A DNA stretch of 34,728 nt from Candidatus Manganitrophaceae bacterium (GCA_012960925.1 DUAG01000024.1:1-34728); one strand, 5' to 3'. Positions 17,121 to 26,167 are shown, counted from the first letter of the stretch. Numbers and translations: made by a program. The notes: generated from the sequence alone by a model not told the origin.

Positions 17121-18176
17121 TTATCGGGTCCTTTCGTTGTGATCAGATGGGGAAAGCCCTTTTTCAAGTCGAGTTATTTTTTCCTCGAGCGCTCGCACCT
17201 GATTTCTCAAGGCCGGCAATTTCCGAAAGGTCGCCTGCGCCTTCAACCAGGCCTTATGCGGAACAGGGGGAAAGCCGGAGACCGTCTCTCCGGATGGGAT
17301 ATCCTTTGTGATACCCGATTTCCCTCCGACGATCACTTGGTCTCCAATCTTCAGATGACCGGCCACTCCAACTTGTCCCGCCAGGGTCACGTGACGACCA
17401 ATTTCTGTGCTGCCTGAAATACCGACCTGGGAAACAAGGATGGTATCTTCTCCGATCAGAACGTTGTGGCCGATCTGAACCAGGTTGTCAACCTTGGTCC
17501 CTCTTCCAATCACCGTATTCCCCATCGTCGCCCGGTCAACCGTCACATTGGCCCCCAACTCAACGTCATCCTCCACGATAACCCCGCCAACCTGGGGGAC
17601 CTTGTGATACCTCCCCTGTCGCGGGACAAAACCAAAACCATCACTTCCAACCACTGTTCCACAATGGATAATCACACGCTTTCCGATCTTCACGCCCTCT
17701 CGGAGTGTCACATTCGGGTAGATCAGAGAACTATCTCCCACCTCGCTCCCTTCACCTACAAAAACACCAGAACCAATCCGAACACCCTCACCGATCGTTA
17801 CCCCGTCTTCCAAGGTCACAAACGGACCGATAGAAACCTTTTCACCTAGAACAACCCCCTCCCCCATCGACACCCTTGAATCAATACCGACAGCATGAGG
17901 CTGTGCCGGATGGAAATAAGCCAGAAGCTGAGCAAAAGCATAATAGGGATTCTCAACCAGCAGAAGAGAAGCCGAAACCCCTTGTATTTCTTCCGGGATA
18001 ATCAGGGCGGAGGCCTGCGTTGAAGCGACCCAGGATCGGTACCTGGGATTGGAAACAAAGGTGATGTCACCCGGCATTGCTTCTTCGATAGAAGAAACAC
18101 CTGTTATGCGGAGATGAGGATCGCCGATGACGCGACCCTCCAGCATCTTGGCAATTTCACTCAGGGATATCGCCAT
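17121..18176 (-). CDS. lpxD: UDP-3-O-(3-hydroxyacyl)glucosamine N-acyltransferase
   Basis: A 351-residue trimeric acyltransferase that adds the second hydroxyacyl chain, N-linked, to UDP-3-O-acylglucosamine. Residues 1-100 are the uridine-binding domain ([29 protein letters not shown]). Residues ~100-310 are a left-handed beta helix of hexapeptides. [19 protein letters not shown] and [17 protein letters not shown] are LpxD signatures, and the catalytic histidine is in [14 protein letters not shown]. The C-terminal helix ([19 protein letters not shown]) is a short coiled coil. The length matches E. coli LpxD (341). It follows ompH by 42 bases. Confidence 0.95.
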   Translation of the reverse strand: MAISLSEIAKMLEGRVIGDPHLRITGVSSIEEAMPGDITFVSNPRYRSWVASTQASALIIPEEIQGVSASLLLVENPYYAFAQLLAYFHPAQPHAVGIDSRVSMGEGVVLGEKVSIGPFVTLEDGVTIGEGVRIGSGVFVGEGSEVGDSSLIYPNVTLREGVKIGKRVIIHCGTVVGSDGFGFVPRQGRYHKVPQVGGVIVEDDVELGANVTVDRATMGNTVIGRGTKVDNLVQIGHNVLIGEDTILVSQVGISGSTEIGRHVTLAGQVGVAGHLKIGDQVIVGGKSGITKDIPSGETVSGFPPVPHKAWLKAQATFRKLPALRNQVRALEEKITRLEKGLSPSDHNERTR

Positions 18177-18218
18177 CGTAGATCTCCATCCTGTCAGAAA
18201 AAGGCCGCCGAGCGAGGC

Positions 18219-18746
18219 CTACTTATTGAAGTTCCCGTCGAGCTTCTCAATCACCTGAGGAGTGATATCATTTGATTCACTTGAAAAGATTACCGTGCCC
18301 CCTTCATTATTTTTATCAAAAACAACAAAGTATCCTTCCTGCTCCGCAATCGCCTTCACAGCCAGTTCCAGTTTTTTATTAAACTTTCTGAGAGACTCAA
18401 CCTTCTTTTTCTGTACCTCCGCATTAAGCTCCCTCGCCTTGTTCTGGTATTCGATCAGTTTTCTCTGGAACTCAACCTGCTTTACTTTTTTGGCCTCCGG
18501 GGAAAGGAGGGACCCCTGCCGGGTCAAATCTTCTTCGAGTTGCTTTAGCTCTCTCTCTTCAAGGTCGATCACCTTTTGACGCGTCGTGACATACTCTTCC
18601 ATTTTTTCCTGAACACTTTTCCCCTCTTTTGAGATTTCCAATACCTTCTGAGCATTCACGAATCCAATTTTCTCCGAATCAGCAAAAGCCCTTCCAGATT
18701 GAACGAAGAGTAAAACAACCACTAAATAAAATAAGCTCTTTCTCAT
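18219..18746 (-). CDS. OmpH/Skp-family periplasmic chaperone
   Basis: A 175-residue secreted coiled-coil protein of the OmpH/Skp family, which holds unfolded outer-membrane proteins in the periplasm for BamA. MRKSLFYLVVVLLFVQSGRAFA is a signal peptide with probable cleavage after AFA. KIGFVNAQKVLEISKEGK is the family start. Residues ~45-130 are rich in Glu, Lys and Gln and should form the long helical arms. YFVVFDKNNEGGTVIFSSESNDIT is the C-terminal beta segment. I chose ATG 18746, with AGGAGG just upstream, over an earlier in-frame ATG at 18827. It follows bamA by 108 bases and precedes lpxD, the classical order. Confidence 0.92.
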   Translation of the reverse strand: MRKSLFYLVVVLLFVQSGRAFADSEKIGFVNAQKVLEISKEGKSVQEKMEEYVTTRQKVIDLEERELKQLEEDLTRQGSLLSPEAKKVKQVEFQRKLIEYQNKARELNAEVQKKKVESLRKFNKKLELAVKAIAEQEGYFVVFDKNNEGGTVIFSSESNDITPQVIEKLDGNFNK

Positions 18747-18854
18747 TATTCCTCCAGTATCCAAAAAAAAACCCATTTGTAAACAATGCACCCATGCACG
18801 GCCCCGGTCTTTCCACGACCACACCATACGCCCTAACCTTCTCTCTTCCCCTTG

Positions 18855-21149
18855 TTAAAAAAGTGTCCCAATTGAAAATTCTACCGTCCGGGTCGGCTCG
18901 TCCGGTCTGGGGCTTAAATTCCAGCCCCACTCCAGCCTGAGCGGACCGACCGGCGAGATCCACCGGATTCCAAAACCCGCGGCCTTCCTCATCCCAGAAG
19001 AGTGAATAAGTTCATCATCGTCAAAGGCGGCACCATAATCATAGAAAAGAAGCGCCTTGATTTGTGCCTCTTTTACAATGGGGACCAGATACTCGACATT
19101 AAAGAAAAGGACTTTATTCCCTCCCAAAACCTCTCCAGTCCCAGGAACAGTGGGCCCGGCCTTTCCGAATTTAAACCCGCGAACCGTGTTGATCCCTCCG
19201 GTAAAAAACCGCTCTCCCACTGGCAGCACCTTGTCTTCTATCCCACTCGCATACCCAATACGCCCATGGAGAGAAAAGATATGATTCCACCAGAGCGGGA
19301 AGAATCGGCTTGAGTCTCCAATGATCTTAAGATAGGCATTGTCCCCTCCAAGGAAAGTTCCGGCATATTCCACGGTGACTGAATTTCGTGAACCGCTTTT
19401 CGGGTCAAAGGCAAAATCCCGCGTATCTCGCGTGAGAGAGAACCCGACCGCGCTTGTCAATGTTTTCCCCAGCAAGGCCTGCTCTTGAACCTGCAAGGGA
19501 ACAATCGGATCGATAGTACCATCAGAAAGAAGCTGCAGGTCAGAGACCTGTAATTCTTCTGCAGTATAACTCACACTGGATCTGACATATTCTCCGAAAG
19601 ATCGGCCCAGGATCAGATTACCCCCTATCCGCTTCTCCCGATAAGTGCCAAAACTTCTTTCCTGGTTAAAGAGATCGACCGTCCCTGAAAGATTCCGATC
19701 AAAGAGATAAGGTTCACGGAAGGTTAAACGATAGGTCGTCCTTCTTTTCCCTGTATCTACTTTAACCCTCAAGAGCTGTCCCTTGCCTAAAAAGTTCCCC
19801 AAGGTTACATCCATTGTGGCAATGAAACGATCTACGGAACTGTATCCGCCACCAATGCTGAAGGTGCCCGTCGGCTTCTCTTTCACCGTAACATCAAGGT
19901 CCACCCATCCTGGTTCGATCTGCTTTGGAACAATTTCGACATTTTCAAAGAAGTTTAAATTTTGCAAGCGCTGAAAACTCCGCCTCAACAACTTGGTATT
20001 GACCATCTCCTGCTCGTTGACTCGAATCTCTCTCCGAATAACCTTGTCGCGGGTTTTAGTATTTCCAGAAATATGGATCTCCCGAACTTTCGCACGGTCC
20101 CCTTCGCTCACCCTAAAAACAATATCAACAATATCTTCCCCCTGTCGGGCGTTCAATTGGGGGACAACATTTGCGTATATATAACCCTTCTCACCAAAGA
20201 GATCGACTATCCCCATAATATCCCGACGAAGCTGACCTCGGTTAAAGATTTCTCCCTTTTTTGTCACCGTTTTTTCGATTAAGGCCTTCTTTTCCAATAT
20301 GGTGCTTCCTTCGTATTGAATGCCACCAACCGTGAATTGTTCCCCTTCTATGACGGGGATGACAATGTCAAACCACTCATTGTCATCGCTCAAAACAACC
20401 TGAGGCGCGTCCACCTGTATCTGAAGATAACCGTGATTTGCGTAATACGCTCTCACCCGCTCCACATCCGCCTCGAGGGCTTCCTTCTTGTAACGTCCCG
20501 ATTCTGTCAACCACGAGGTCAGCCAAAAGTAAGTTGACGATTCCATGCCTTTTTTCAAAACCTTGTCCTTGAAGGCCTTGTTCCCTTCAAAACGAATCTT
20601 GCGGATGTAGGCCTGCTCCCCTTCTTCAATAAGAAAGGTTAGGACCGCCTGATTGTTCGCTAGGACTTGTGTAACCGGGGTAACTCTCGCATTGTAATAT
20701 GCCTCAGATTCATAAATACCCTTCAACTTTCGAACATAGGACCGAATTGCCTCGGCATCGATAAAGGTTTCGGTTCGAATAGGGACTTTTTCTTCAAGCT
20801 GCTCTTTAGCAATGTTTTCATTCCCCTCATAAACAACATCAATCAGAAATGGTTTTTCATGGACGATAAAGAAGAGGGCAATCCCCCCTTCGAGTCCCTC
20901 CGACTCAACCTCGACATGATCAAAAAACCCAAGACGATAGATGCGGTCCACATCGTTCTTCACCGCTTCCGGAGAGAAAAAATCCCCCTCTTGAAGAGAT
21001 AACCTGGACCGGATCGTTGTCCTGTCTATCTTATCGTTCCCCTTCACCTCGATCAACTTGATCTGGATCTCTTTTTCTTGCGCAAAAGCGATAGGAGAAA
21101 AGGTCACACAGATGAAGAGAAGAAGAGAAAAAGGGTTGAAATACTTCAT
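18855..21149 (-). CDS. bamA: Outer membrane protein assembly factor
   Basis: A 764-residue Omp85 protein that folds and inserts beta-barrel proteins in the outer membrane. A signal peptide (KYFNPFSLLLFICVTFSPIA, then FAQ) is followed by five POTRA domains over residues ~24-420; the recurring patterns IKLIEVKGNDKI, IDVVYEGNENIA, IRKIRFEGNKAF, VGGIQYEGST and VREIHISGNTKT mark their strands. Then comes a 16-strand barrel. The conserved loop-6 motif VRGF is present in NTVRGFKFG, and the last strand ends in Phe (FSIGTLF), as barrel proteins need. The ATG at 21149 is preferred over the adjacent TTG. It leads the lipid A operon and has its own promoter-like sequence. Confidence 0.95.
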   Translation of the reverse strand: MKYFNPFSLLLFICVTFSPIAFAQEKEIQIKLIEVKGNDKIDRTTIRSRLSLQEGDFFSPEAVKNDVDRIYRLGFFDHVEVESEGLEGGIALFFIVHEKPFLIDVVYEGNENIAKEQLEEKVPIRTETFIDAEAIRSYVRKLKGIYESEAYYNARVTPVTQVLANNQAVLTFLIEEGEQAYIRKIRFEGNKAFKDKVLKKGMESSTYFWLTSWLTESGRYKKEALEADVERVRAYYANHGYLQIQVDAPQVVLSDDNEWFDIVIPVIEGEQFTVGGIQYEGSTILEKKALIEKTVTKKGEIFNRGQLRRDIMGIVDLFGEKGYIYANVVPQLNARQGEDIVDIVFRVSEGDRAKVREIHISGNTKTRDKVIRREIRVNEQEMVNTKLLRRSFQRLQNLNFFENVEIVPKQIEPGWVDLDVTVKEKPTGTFSIGGGYSSVDRFIATMDVTLGNFLGKGQLLRVKVDTGKRRTTYRLTFREPYLFDRNLSGTVDLFNQERSFGTYREKRIGGNLILGRSFGEYVRSSVSYTAEELQVSDLQLLSDGTIDPIVPLQVQEQALLGKTLTSAVGFSLTRDTRDFAFDPKSGSRNSVTVEYAGTFLGGDNAYLKIIGDSSRFFPLWWNHIFSLHGRIGYASGIEDKVLPVGERFFTGGINTVRGFKFGKAGPTVPGTGEVLGGNKVLFFNVEYLVPIVKEAQIKALLFYDYGAAFDDDELIHSSGMRKAAGFGIRWISPVGPLRLEWGWNLSPRPDEPTRTVEFSIGTLF

Positions 21150-21186
21150 CAATAGGACAACCTTCTCCCAAGCTCAAAATCTTTAC

Positions 21187-21215
21187 ATGCTATCATTTTA
21201 AAGGGTTTTTGTAAA
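21187..21215 (-). promoter_or_regulatory. Candidate sigma70 promoter of the bamA-lipid A operon
   Basis: On the minus strand TTTACA (21215-21210) and TAGCAT (21192-21187) are 17 bases apart, matching consensus at 5 of 6 and 4 of 6 positions. A start about 30 bases before the bamA ATG follows, with a GAGAAGG ribosome site in between. It lies between one remnant of a dispersed repeat and bamA. Confidence 0.45.
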
Positions 21216-21284
21216 TACAAAATCAGCCCCCAAAAGGCCGCAAACGAGACCTAGGACAAAGGCTCAAGTCGATTGAGAGAACAG

Positions 21285-21345
21285 AAAATGGAGTCTGTCG
21301 GGATAATAGGTCGTCGCGAGGAAATCCGACTTATCGAAAATAGAA
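21285..21345 (-). repeat. Diverged copy of the TCTGTCGG-end dispersed repeat
   Basis: GGAGTCTGTCGGGATAATAGG then TCGTCGCGAGG on the plus strand matches the ends of the repeats at 32333-32412 (GGGTCTGTCGGAGAAATAGG, then GTCACGAGG) and 26293-26324 (reverse complement). Further in, the hairpin AATAgAAGC...GCTTtATT (21339-21358) lies where the 26168-26324 copy has AATAGCT-G-AGCTATT. This copy is more diverged. It sits between bamA and the helicase gene. Confidence 0.5.
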
Positions 21346-21430
21346 GCTTCGCTTTATTCCTTTAATCGCTCGCCAAATTCCGTTCTTATCAGGGTGGGGT
21401 TTGCACTCTCTATACATGTTCAGGATTCGC

Positions 21431-22681
21431 TTATTTTTTCTGGAATTTTTGTCGCGTGGCTCTTCCCTTTCCCACGGAGGCAGGGGAAGGTCTGAACGAT
21501 TTCCTTTGGCGGCGAAACGGTTTTGGGCGGATAAACAAGTCATCCTCTGCCCATTCCACCGGGATCTTGTGTCCTATATATGCCTCGATCTCCTCAAGGC
21601 CCATCACATATTCCTCATCCGCCAGACAGATCGCCTTACCCCTCGCGCCCGCCCGCGCTGTTCGGCCAATCCGGTGGACATAAGCCTCCCGGTCCTGAGG
21701 AAGATCATAGTTGAATACAAGATCTACCCCCTCGATATGTAAGCCTCTCGATGCAACATCCGTGGCAACCAAAATAGAAACCTCTCGCGCCTTGAACCGC
21801 TCCAGAGCACGCATCCTCTGTTTTTGGGGGAGATCCCCCGTGATCGCCTTCGCCTGATAGCCTTGCACAACCAATCGTTCAGAAAGGGTCTCGCCCTGAT
21901 GTTTTGTATTCACAAAGATCAAAACCCGTTCCCATTCCTCCTTCTTCAGAAGGCCGAGAAGCAGCGAGAACTTCACGGCACGCTCAACATGAAAAAGGAC
22001 CTGTTCGACCTTTTCAGCGGTAACCTGCTCGGGAGTCACCGCAATCTTTACCGGGTTATTCATATGTTCATAAGCCATTTCCATCACCCGATGGCTCAGG
22101 GTTGCAGAAAAAAGCATCGACTGACGGTGATTATAAGGGGGGAGTCGGCGCATCAGGTAGCGGAGGTCGGCAATAAACCCCATGTCAAACATCCGGTCTG
22201 CTTCATCAATAACCATGACCTCCGCCTGCTTCAGGGTGTAAACCTTCTGTTTAAAGTAGTCGATGAGCCGACCTGGCGTCCCGATAAGAAGGTCCACCCC
22301 TTCGCTTAATTCCAAGCGCTGTTTCTGGTAATCAATCCCGCCATAGACCGCCAAGATCTTGAATGGGGTTCCCACACCCAGAATCTTCGCTTCTTCCATA
22401 ATCTGTACAACCAGCTCTCTTGTCGGGGCGATCACGATTGCTCTGGGGGATGAAACTTTGGAACGGGGAGGTGGAGTGGCATTCAATAGACGTGTAAACA
22501 AGGCGATTAGAAAAGCGCCCGTTTTTCCGGTCCCGGTCTGGGCCTGTCCGGCAACATCCTTTCCAGCCAAGGTGAGAGGAAGGGTCTCCTCTTGAATCGG
22601 CGTGCAGACTTTAAAACCAAGTTTTTCAATCCCCTCAAGAACAGCCGGAGGAATCGGTAACATTCGAAATTCGGTTGACAT
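21431..22681 (-). CDS. DEAD-box ATP-dependent RNA helicase (RhlE-like)
   Basis: A 416-residue RNA helicase. The Q motif ends in TPIQEETLP. Walker A is AQTGTGKT at 47-54, followed by APTREL near 85-90 and GTPGRLI near 134-140. DEAD is at 159-162 and SAT at 192-194. ATDVASRGLHIEGVDLV and HRIGRTARAG are in the second domain. The tail (PKPFRRQRKSFRPSPAS) is basic, as in RhlE/CsdA-type helicases that bind structured RNA. Likely roles are ribosome assembly or RNA decay; the exact subfamily is not certain. It is a single-gene unit, divergent from the plus-strand zinc-ribbon gene. Confidence 0.93.
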   Translation of the reverse strand: MSTEFRMLPIPPAVLEGIEKLGFKVCTPIQEETLPLTLAGKDVAGQAQTGTGKTGAFLIALFTRLLNATPPPRSKVSSPRAIVIAPTRELVVQIMEEAKILGVGTPFKILAVYGGIDYQKQRLELSEGVDLLIGTPGRLIDYFKQKVYTLKQAEVMVIDEADRMFDMGFIADLRYLMRRLPPYNHRQSMLFSATLSHRVMEMAYEHMNNPVKIAVTPEQVTAEKVEQVLFHVERAVKFSLLLGLLKKEEWERVLIFVNTKHQGETLSERLVVQGYQAKAITGDLPQKQRMRALERFKAREVSILVATDVASRGLHIEGVDLVFNYDLPQDREAYVHRIGRTARAGARGKAICLADEEYVMGLEEIEAYIGHKIPVEWAEDDLFIRPKPFRRQRKSFRPSPASVGKGRATRQKFQKK

Positions 22682-22718
22682 ATGAGGGCCATAGTACTCG
22701 GCAACGGCTTTAAAAGCA

Positions 22719-22747
22719 AATTTATCTCGAAATCAGGGCATGATCAA
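22719..22747 (-). promoter_or_regulatory. Weak promoter candidate for the DEAD-box helicase
   Basis: TTGATC (22747-22742) and TAAATT (22724-22719) on the minus strand are 17 bases apart, each matching consensus at 4 of 6 positions, about 40 bases before the helicase ATG. The match is weak but lies in the only space available in this divergent intergenic region. Confidence 0.28.
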
Positions 22748-22836
22748 ATGGGAAAAAGGGGGCGTTTGTTGTTTCCTGATGTGCAGATTTCTTCTATTTT
22801 ATGGTAGACTTTGCCTCCTGAACGCGGAGACCGGCC

Positions 22837-23112
22837 ATGCGGCTCGTGATCATTTTATTCATTTTTGGATCGATTACTGCGATCATTGCGAGAAGCAAGG
22901 GGCGTGATTTATTTCTTTGGTGGTTTTACGGTATCTTACTCTTCCCCTTCGCGCTTATTCACGCGATCATTCTCCAGAATAACACCGAAATACGAGACCC
23001 AATTCAGCGGAGACAGGGCCTCATAAAGTGCCCACACTGCGCGGAAATGATCAAGCTGGACGCGAAACAATGTCAATTTTGCGGTCGTAAAATCAATATC
23101 ATTGATGTGTAA
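22837..23112 (+). CDS. Small membrane protein with C-terminal zinc ribbon
   Basis: A 91-residue protein, and the only convincing plus-strand gene in the window. Residues 1-16 (RLVIILFIFGSITAIIA) and ~25-45 (LFLWWFYGILLFPFALIHAII) are two membrane helices. They are followed by a charged linker and a zinc ribbon with IKCPHCAEMIKLDAKQCQFCGRKI (CxxC-x12-CxxC). The GRDLFLWWFYGILLFPFA segment recalls small superinfection-immunity-like membrane proteins, but the match is loose. ATG 22837 follows a GCGGAGA ribosome site. The function is unknown; a membrane-tethered zinc finger is all that can be said. Confidence 0.8.
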   Translation: MRLVIILFIFGSITAIIARSKGRDLFLWWFYGILLFPFALIHAIILQNNTEIRDPIQRRQGLIKCPHCAEMIKLDAKQCQFCGRKINIIDV

Positions 23113-23114
23113 AA

Positions 23115-23130
23115 ACCCGCTTAAGCGGAA
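23115..23130. terminator. Short hairpin at the convergent folP / zinc-ribbon junction
   Basis: CCGCTTAAGCGG (23117-23128) is a perfect palindrome with a TTAA loop. On the minus strand it is followed by GTTTTT, as expected for a terminator of folP, whose stop codon is about 18 bases upstream of it. The stem is only 4-5 pairs, so it may be inefficient. It also lies directly after the stop codon of the convergent plus-strand gene. Confidence 0.4.
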
Positions 23131-23146
23131 CGACTTCCCTGCTCAG

Positions 23147-24073
23147 TCAGCAGCTTATCCGCATCTTCCTGATTGCATCGGCCATACGGACCACACGCAC
23201 AAGAACAGAAATGTCGTGGACCCTCAAGATATGCGCACCACCGAAAACAGAAATGGCAGCAGCAGCAGCAGTGCCCTCCAGCCGTTCTGATGGCGGAAGG
23301 TTCAAAACCTCCCCAATAAATGATTTCCGCGAAGGACCCAGCAATACCGGAACCCCCAGAGCAGAAAAGCAATCAAGGTGATGGATGATCTGCAAGTTAT
23401 GTTTGACCGTCTTACCGAATCCGATTCCTGGATCAATGGCAATCCTGTTCCGTGGAATCCGATACCCTGATGCCTTTTTGACCCGCGCATTCAAAAATCC
23501 AAAAATTTCATCAATCAGATCACGATAATGCGGACGGCGTTGCATCGTTCGTGGCTTCCCTTTTGAGTGCATGATCACCAGACCGGCCCGGCTCTCTGCC
23601 GCGACAGAAAACATCTCCGGATCCCGTGTAAAACCACTCACATCATTAATAATCGAGACGCCCGAATCCACCGCACACCTTGCAAGTGCGGCCTTCGTGG
23701 TATCAATTGAAAGCGGAATCCGGAGCCGTGCAGTAAGCCCTTCTATAACGGGAATAACCCGCTGGCACTCCTCTTGAAGAGAAACAGGCGATGATCCCGG
23801 GCGTGTCGATTCCCCTCCGATATCAATAATGTCAGCACCCTCTTCTTCCATCTGAAGGGCGCGATCAATCGCTTTTGATCGACTGTCAAAAAGGCCACCA
23901 TCTGAAAAGGAATCCGGAGTCACATTCAGGATTCCCATAATAAGCGGGTGTTTCCTGTAGTTTAAGCGATATTTTCCACAATGCCACAGGCCGGATGCTC
24001 TTCGAGGGATAAAAGAAGAAAAGGCCCCTTTTTTAAAAGGGGCCTTTTCTTCTTTAGAAATAATACGACGCAT
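23147..24073 (-). CDS. folP: Dihydropteroate synthase
   Basis: A 308-residue TIM-barrel enzyme joining p-aminobenzoate to the pterin diphosphate in folate synthesis. MGILNVTPDSFSDGGLF is the pABA/phosphate loop motif. DIIDIGGESTRPGSSPV is the second signature, followed by IDTTKAALA, GVSIINDVSGF and DPGIGFGKTVKHNLQI. Its usual place after ftsH is kept. The only ATG before the conserved region is 24073, 18 bases after the ftsH stop. This gives a ~45-residue N-terminal part (KEEKAPFKKGAFSSFIPRRA) coded by a perfect inverted repeat that looks like a terminator. A non-ATG start after the hairpin (a CTG at the leucine of SGLWHCGKY) is the alternative. The core is certain; the start is not. Confidence 0.9.
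   Translation of the reverse strand: MRRIISKEEKAPFKKGAFSSFIPRRASGLWHCGKYRLNYRKHPLIMGILNVTPDSFSDGGLFDSRSKAIDRALQMEEEGADIIDIGGESTRPGSSPVSLQEECQRVIPVIEGLTARLRIPLSIDTTKAALARCAVDSGVSIINDVSGFTRDPEMFSVAAESRAGLVIMHSKGKPRTMQRRPHYRDLIDEIFGFLNARVKKASGYRIPRNRIAIDPGIGFGKTVKHNLQIIHHLDCFSALGVPVLLGPSRKSFIGEVLNLPPSERLEGTAAAAAISVFGGAHILRVHDISVLVRVVRMADAIRKMRISC
24012..24055. terminator. Perfect 21-bp inverted repeat, terminator-like, between ftsH and the folP core
   Basis: The arms at 24012-24032 and 24035-24055 are perfect reverse complements around a TT spacer. The GC core is AAGGCCCC/GGGGCCTT, with A- and T-rich outer arms. Minus-strand RNA from ftsH would form this hairpin 36 bases after its stop codon and then run into TTTTCTTCTTT. 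It works equally in both directions by symmetry. It overlaps the predicted 5' coding part of folP, so it would limit folP expression from the ftsH promoter. Confidence 0.65.
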
Positions 24074-24091
24074 CGACGAGCGGTCAATCGA

Positions 24092-25936
24092 TCAAGCGGG
24101 AACGGGCGCTGGGGTGGGGAGCGGCCCAGCAGAAGCCGGCGGCGGGGAAGGAGGATGCACGATCATTTCAATCTCCTTCGCATTCAGGGATTCCTTTTCC
24201 AGCAATGCCTCGGCAAGGGCCCTCAGCGTCTTCATATTCTTTGTGATCAGGTCCTTGGCTCTCTCGTAATTCTCGGTAACGAGCCGTCTGACCTCCTTAT
24301 CAATTTCAATCGCAGTATGCTCGGAGTAATCTTTGTGCTGGGAAATCTCCCTGCCCAGGAAGATCTCCTGCTCCTTCTTGCCGAAACTCAGGGGCCCCAG
24401 TTTTTCGCTCATCCCCCATTCACACACCATTTTTCTTGCCAGCTCGGTTGCTTTTTCAATATCGTTTCCGGCACCGGTCGTAATATGTTTCAGCACCAGC
24501 TCTTCCGCAACACGCCCTCCCATCATGATCGCAATGTTGTTATAAAGAAACTCCTTGTGGTAACTATAACGGTCATCCGTCGGCAACTGCATCGTGACAC
24601 CAAGAGCCCGCCCACGGGGAATGATCGTCACCTTATGAATCGGATCTGTCCCCGGAAGGAGCTTGGCCACCAGCGTATGTCCAGCCTCATGATATGCGGT
24701 CGTTTTTTTCTCCTCCTCCGAGATTGACATGCTTTTCCGTTCGACCCCCATCAAGACCTTGTCCTTTGCAGCCTCAATATCGTCCATTTCGACCGTCTTT
24801 TTATCCAGTCGAGCAGCCAACAACGCCGCTTCATTGACCAGATTCTCTAGATCGGCCCCTGTGAACCCCGGCGTACTCCTGGCGATGAGTTTGAGCTCGA
24901 CATTCTTGTCCATTGGGATCTTCCGGGTATGCACCTTTAATATCTCATGCCTTCCCCTTAAGTCAGGACGGCTGACCGTGATTTGGCGGTCAAACCGGCC
25001 CGGCCGCAAGAGTGCGGGATCAAGAACATCAGGCCGGTTTGTGGCAGCAATGAGAATAACCCCTTCTGTCGTCTCAAAGCCATCCATCTCGACCAGGAGT
25101 TGGTTCAGGGTCTGCTCCCGCTCATCGTGTCCGCCGCCTAACCCGGCTCCTCGATGTCGTCCGACCGCATCTATTTCATCTATAAAAATAATACACGGAG
25201 CATTTTTCTTCCCCTGTTCAAAGAGGTCCCGGACACGGGAGGCCCCGACCCCTACAAACATCTCGACAAAATCAGAACCCGAGATGGAGAAAAAGGGGGC
25301 ATCCGCCTCCCCTGCAATCGCTTTGGCAAGAAGGGTCTTCCCCGTTCCGGGAGGACCGATGATCAACACGCCCTTTGGAATCCGTCCACCCAGCTTTTGA
25401 AACTTGGGGGGGTCTTTCAAGAATTCAATAATTTCTTCCACCTCGACCTTGGCTTCCTCAATCCCGGCAACATCCGCAAAGGTAATCTTCTTTTTCTCCT
25501 CAGAGAGGAGACGCGCACGGCTCTTCCCGAACGACATGGCCTTATTCCCACCCATTTGCATTTGGCGCATAAAAAAGACCCACAGACCAATGAAGAGGAT
25601 GAAGGGACCCCACGTCATCAGGAAAGTCATATACCAGGGTGGAAGTTCCGGCGGCTTTGCAGAAATCCGAACATTTTCTTTCCGGAGTATCGAGACCAGA
25701 TCAGGAAAGTCGGTCATATAAGTCTTAAACTTGGTCCCGTCTTTAAGGATGCCGCTGATGAAATTCTCTTTAATCGTGACCTCTGAAACTTCACTCTTCT
25801 CTACTTTTGACATGAAGTCAGAAAAGATAATTTCATCCTCTATCGGCCGGGATGGCGCTTGAAAGAGGTTAAAGAGCAGGATCATAAAAAGCCCCACAAC
25901 AACCCACAGGGCCAGATTTTTCACACGAGGGTTCAT
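24092..25936 (-). CDS. ftsH: ATP-dependent zinc metalloprotease
   Basis: A 614-residue membrane-bound AAA+ protease that degrades misfolded membrane proteins and, in E. coli, LpxC, the committed lipid A enzyme. There are two membrane helices near residues 8-24 and 102-122 with a periplasmic domain between. Walker A GPPGTGKT is at 194-201, Walker B FIDEID at 251-256, and the SRH segment [17 protein letters not shown] follows. The protease zinc site HEAGH is at 416-420 with Asp492 as third ligand. The C-terminal tail is Pro/Ala-rich ([20 protein letters not shown]). A good GGAGG ribosome site precedes ATG 25936. It has its own promoter-like sequence, having been separated from hpt by a repeat-bearing gap. 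Confidence 0.96.
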   Translation of the reverse strand: MNPRVKNLALWVVVGLFMILLFNLFQAPSRPIEDEIIFSDFMSKVEKSEVSEVTIKENFISGILKDGTKFKTYMTDFPDLVSILRKENVRISAKPPELPPWYMTFLMTWGPFILFIGLWVFFMRQMQMGGNKAMSFGKSRARLLSEEKKKITFADVAGIEEAKVEVEEIIEFLKDPPKFQKLGGRIPKGVLIIGPPGTGKTLLAKAIAGEADAPFFSISGSDFVEMFVGVGASRVRDLFEQGKKNAPCIIFIDEIDAVGRHRGAGLGGGHDEREQTLNQLLVEMDGFETTEGVILIAATNRPDVLDPALLRPGRFDRQITVSRPDLRGRHEILKVHTRKIPMDKNVELKLIARSTPGFTGADLENLVNEAALLAARLDKKTVEMDDIEAAKDKVLMGVERKSMSISEEEKKTTAYHEAGHTLVAKLLPGTDPIHKVTIIPRGRALGVTMQLPTDDRYSYHKEFLYNNIAIMMGGRVAEELVLKHITTGAGNDIEKATELARKMVCEWGMSEKLGPLSFGKKEQEIFLGREISQHKDYSEHTAIEIDKEVRRLVTENYERAKDLITKNMKTLRALAEALLEKESLNAKEIEMIVHPPSPPPASAGPLPTPAPVPA

Positions 25937-25970
25937 CTAAAATCCTCCAAAAAACTTTGATCTTATCTGC

Positions 25971-26000
25971 ATATTAACATATTTCCTTTCGGCTTGACAA
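25971..26000 (-). promoter_or_regulatory. Candidate sigma70 promoter of ftsH
   Basis: On the minus strand TTGTCA (26000-25995) and TAATAT (25976-25971) are 18 bases apart, matching 5 of 6 and 4 of 6 consensus positions. The leader to the ftsH ATG would be about 30 bases and contains GGAGG. In many genomes ftsH is cotranscribed with hpt, so a separate promoter fits the long gap here. Confidence 0.42.
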
Positions 26001-26167
26001 TTATATCGCTTGACACAATCGTATATGATGAGACCATAAGCCCTTTCCATCAATTTTTAATTGCTTTAATCCTGACAATTTATGCTTAATCACCTAGAGA
26101 GAGAACACCATCCCACCTTCTAAATATAAGCGATCAATCAATCAATTTCAAGGACGGACCCATGGAA

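Noticed and set aside
23981..25786. Long plus-strand frames (about 210-250 codons) opposite ftsH and folP
   Set aside because: They are antisense shadows of the strongly conserved ftsH and folP sequences, with low-complexity, Arg/Ser-rich translations.
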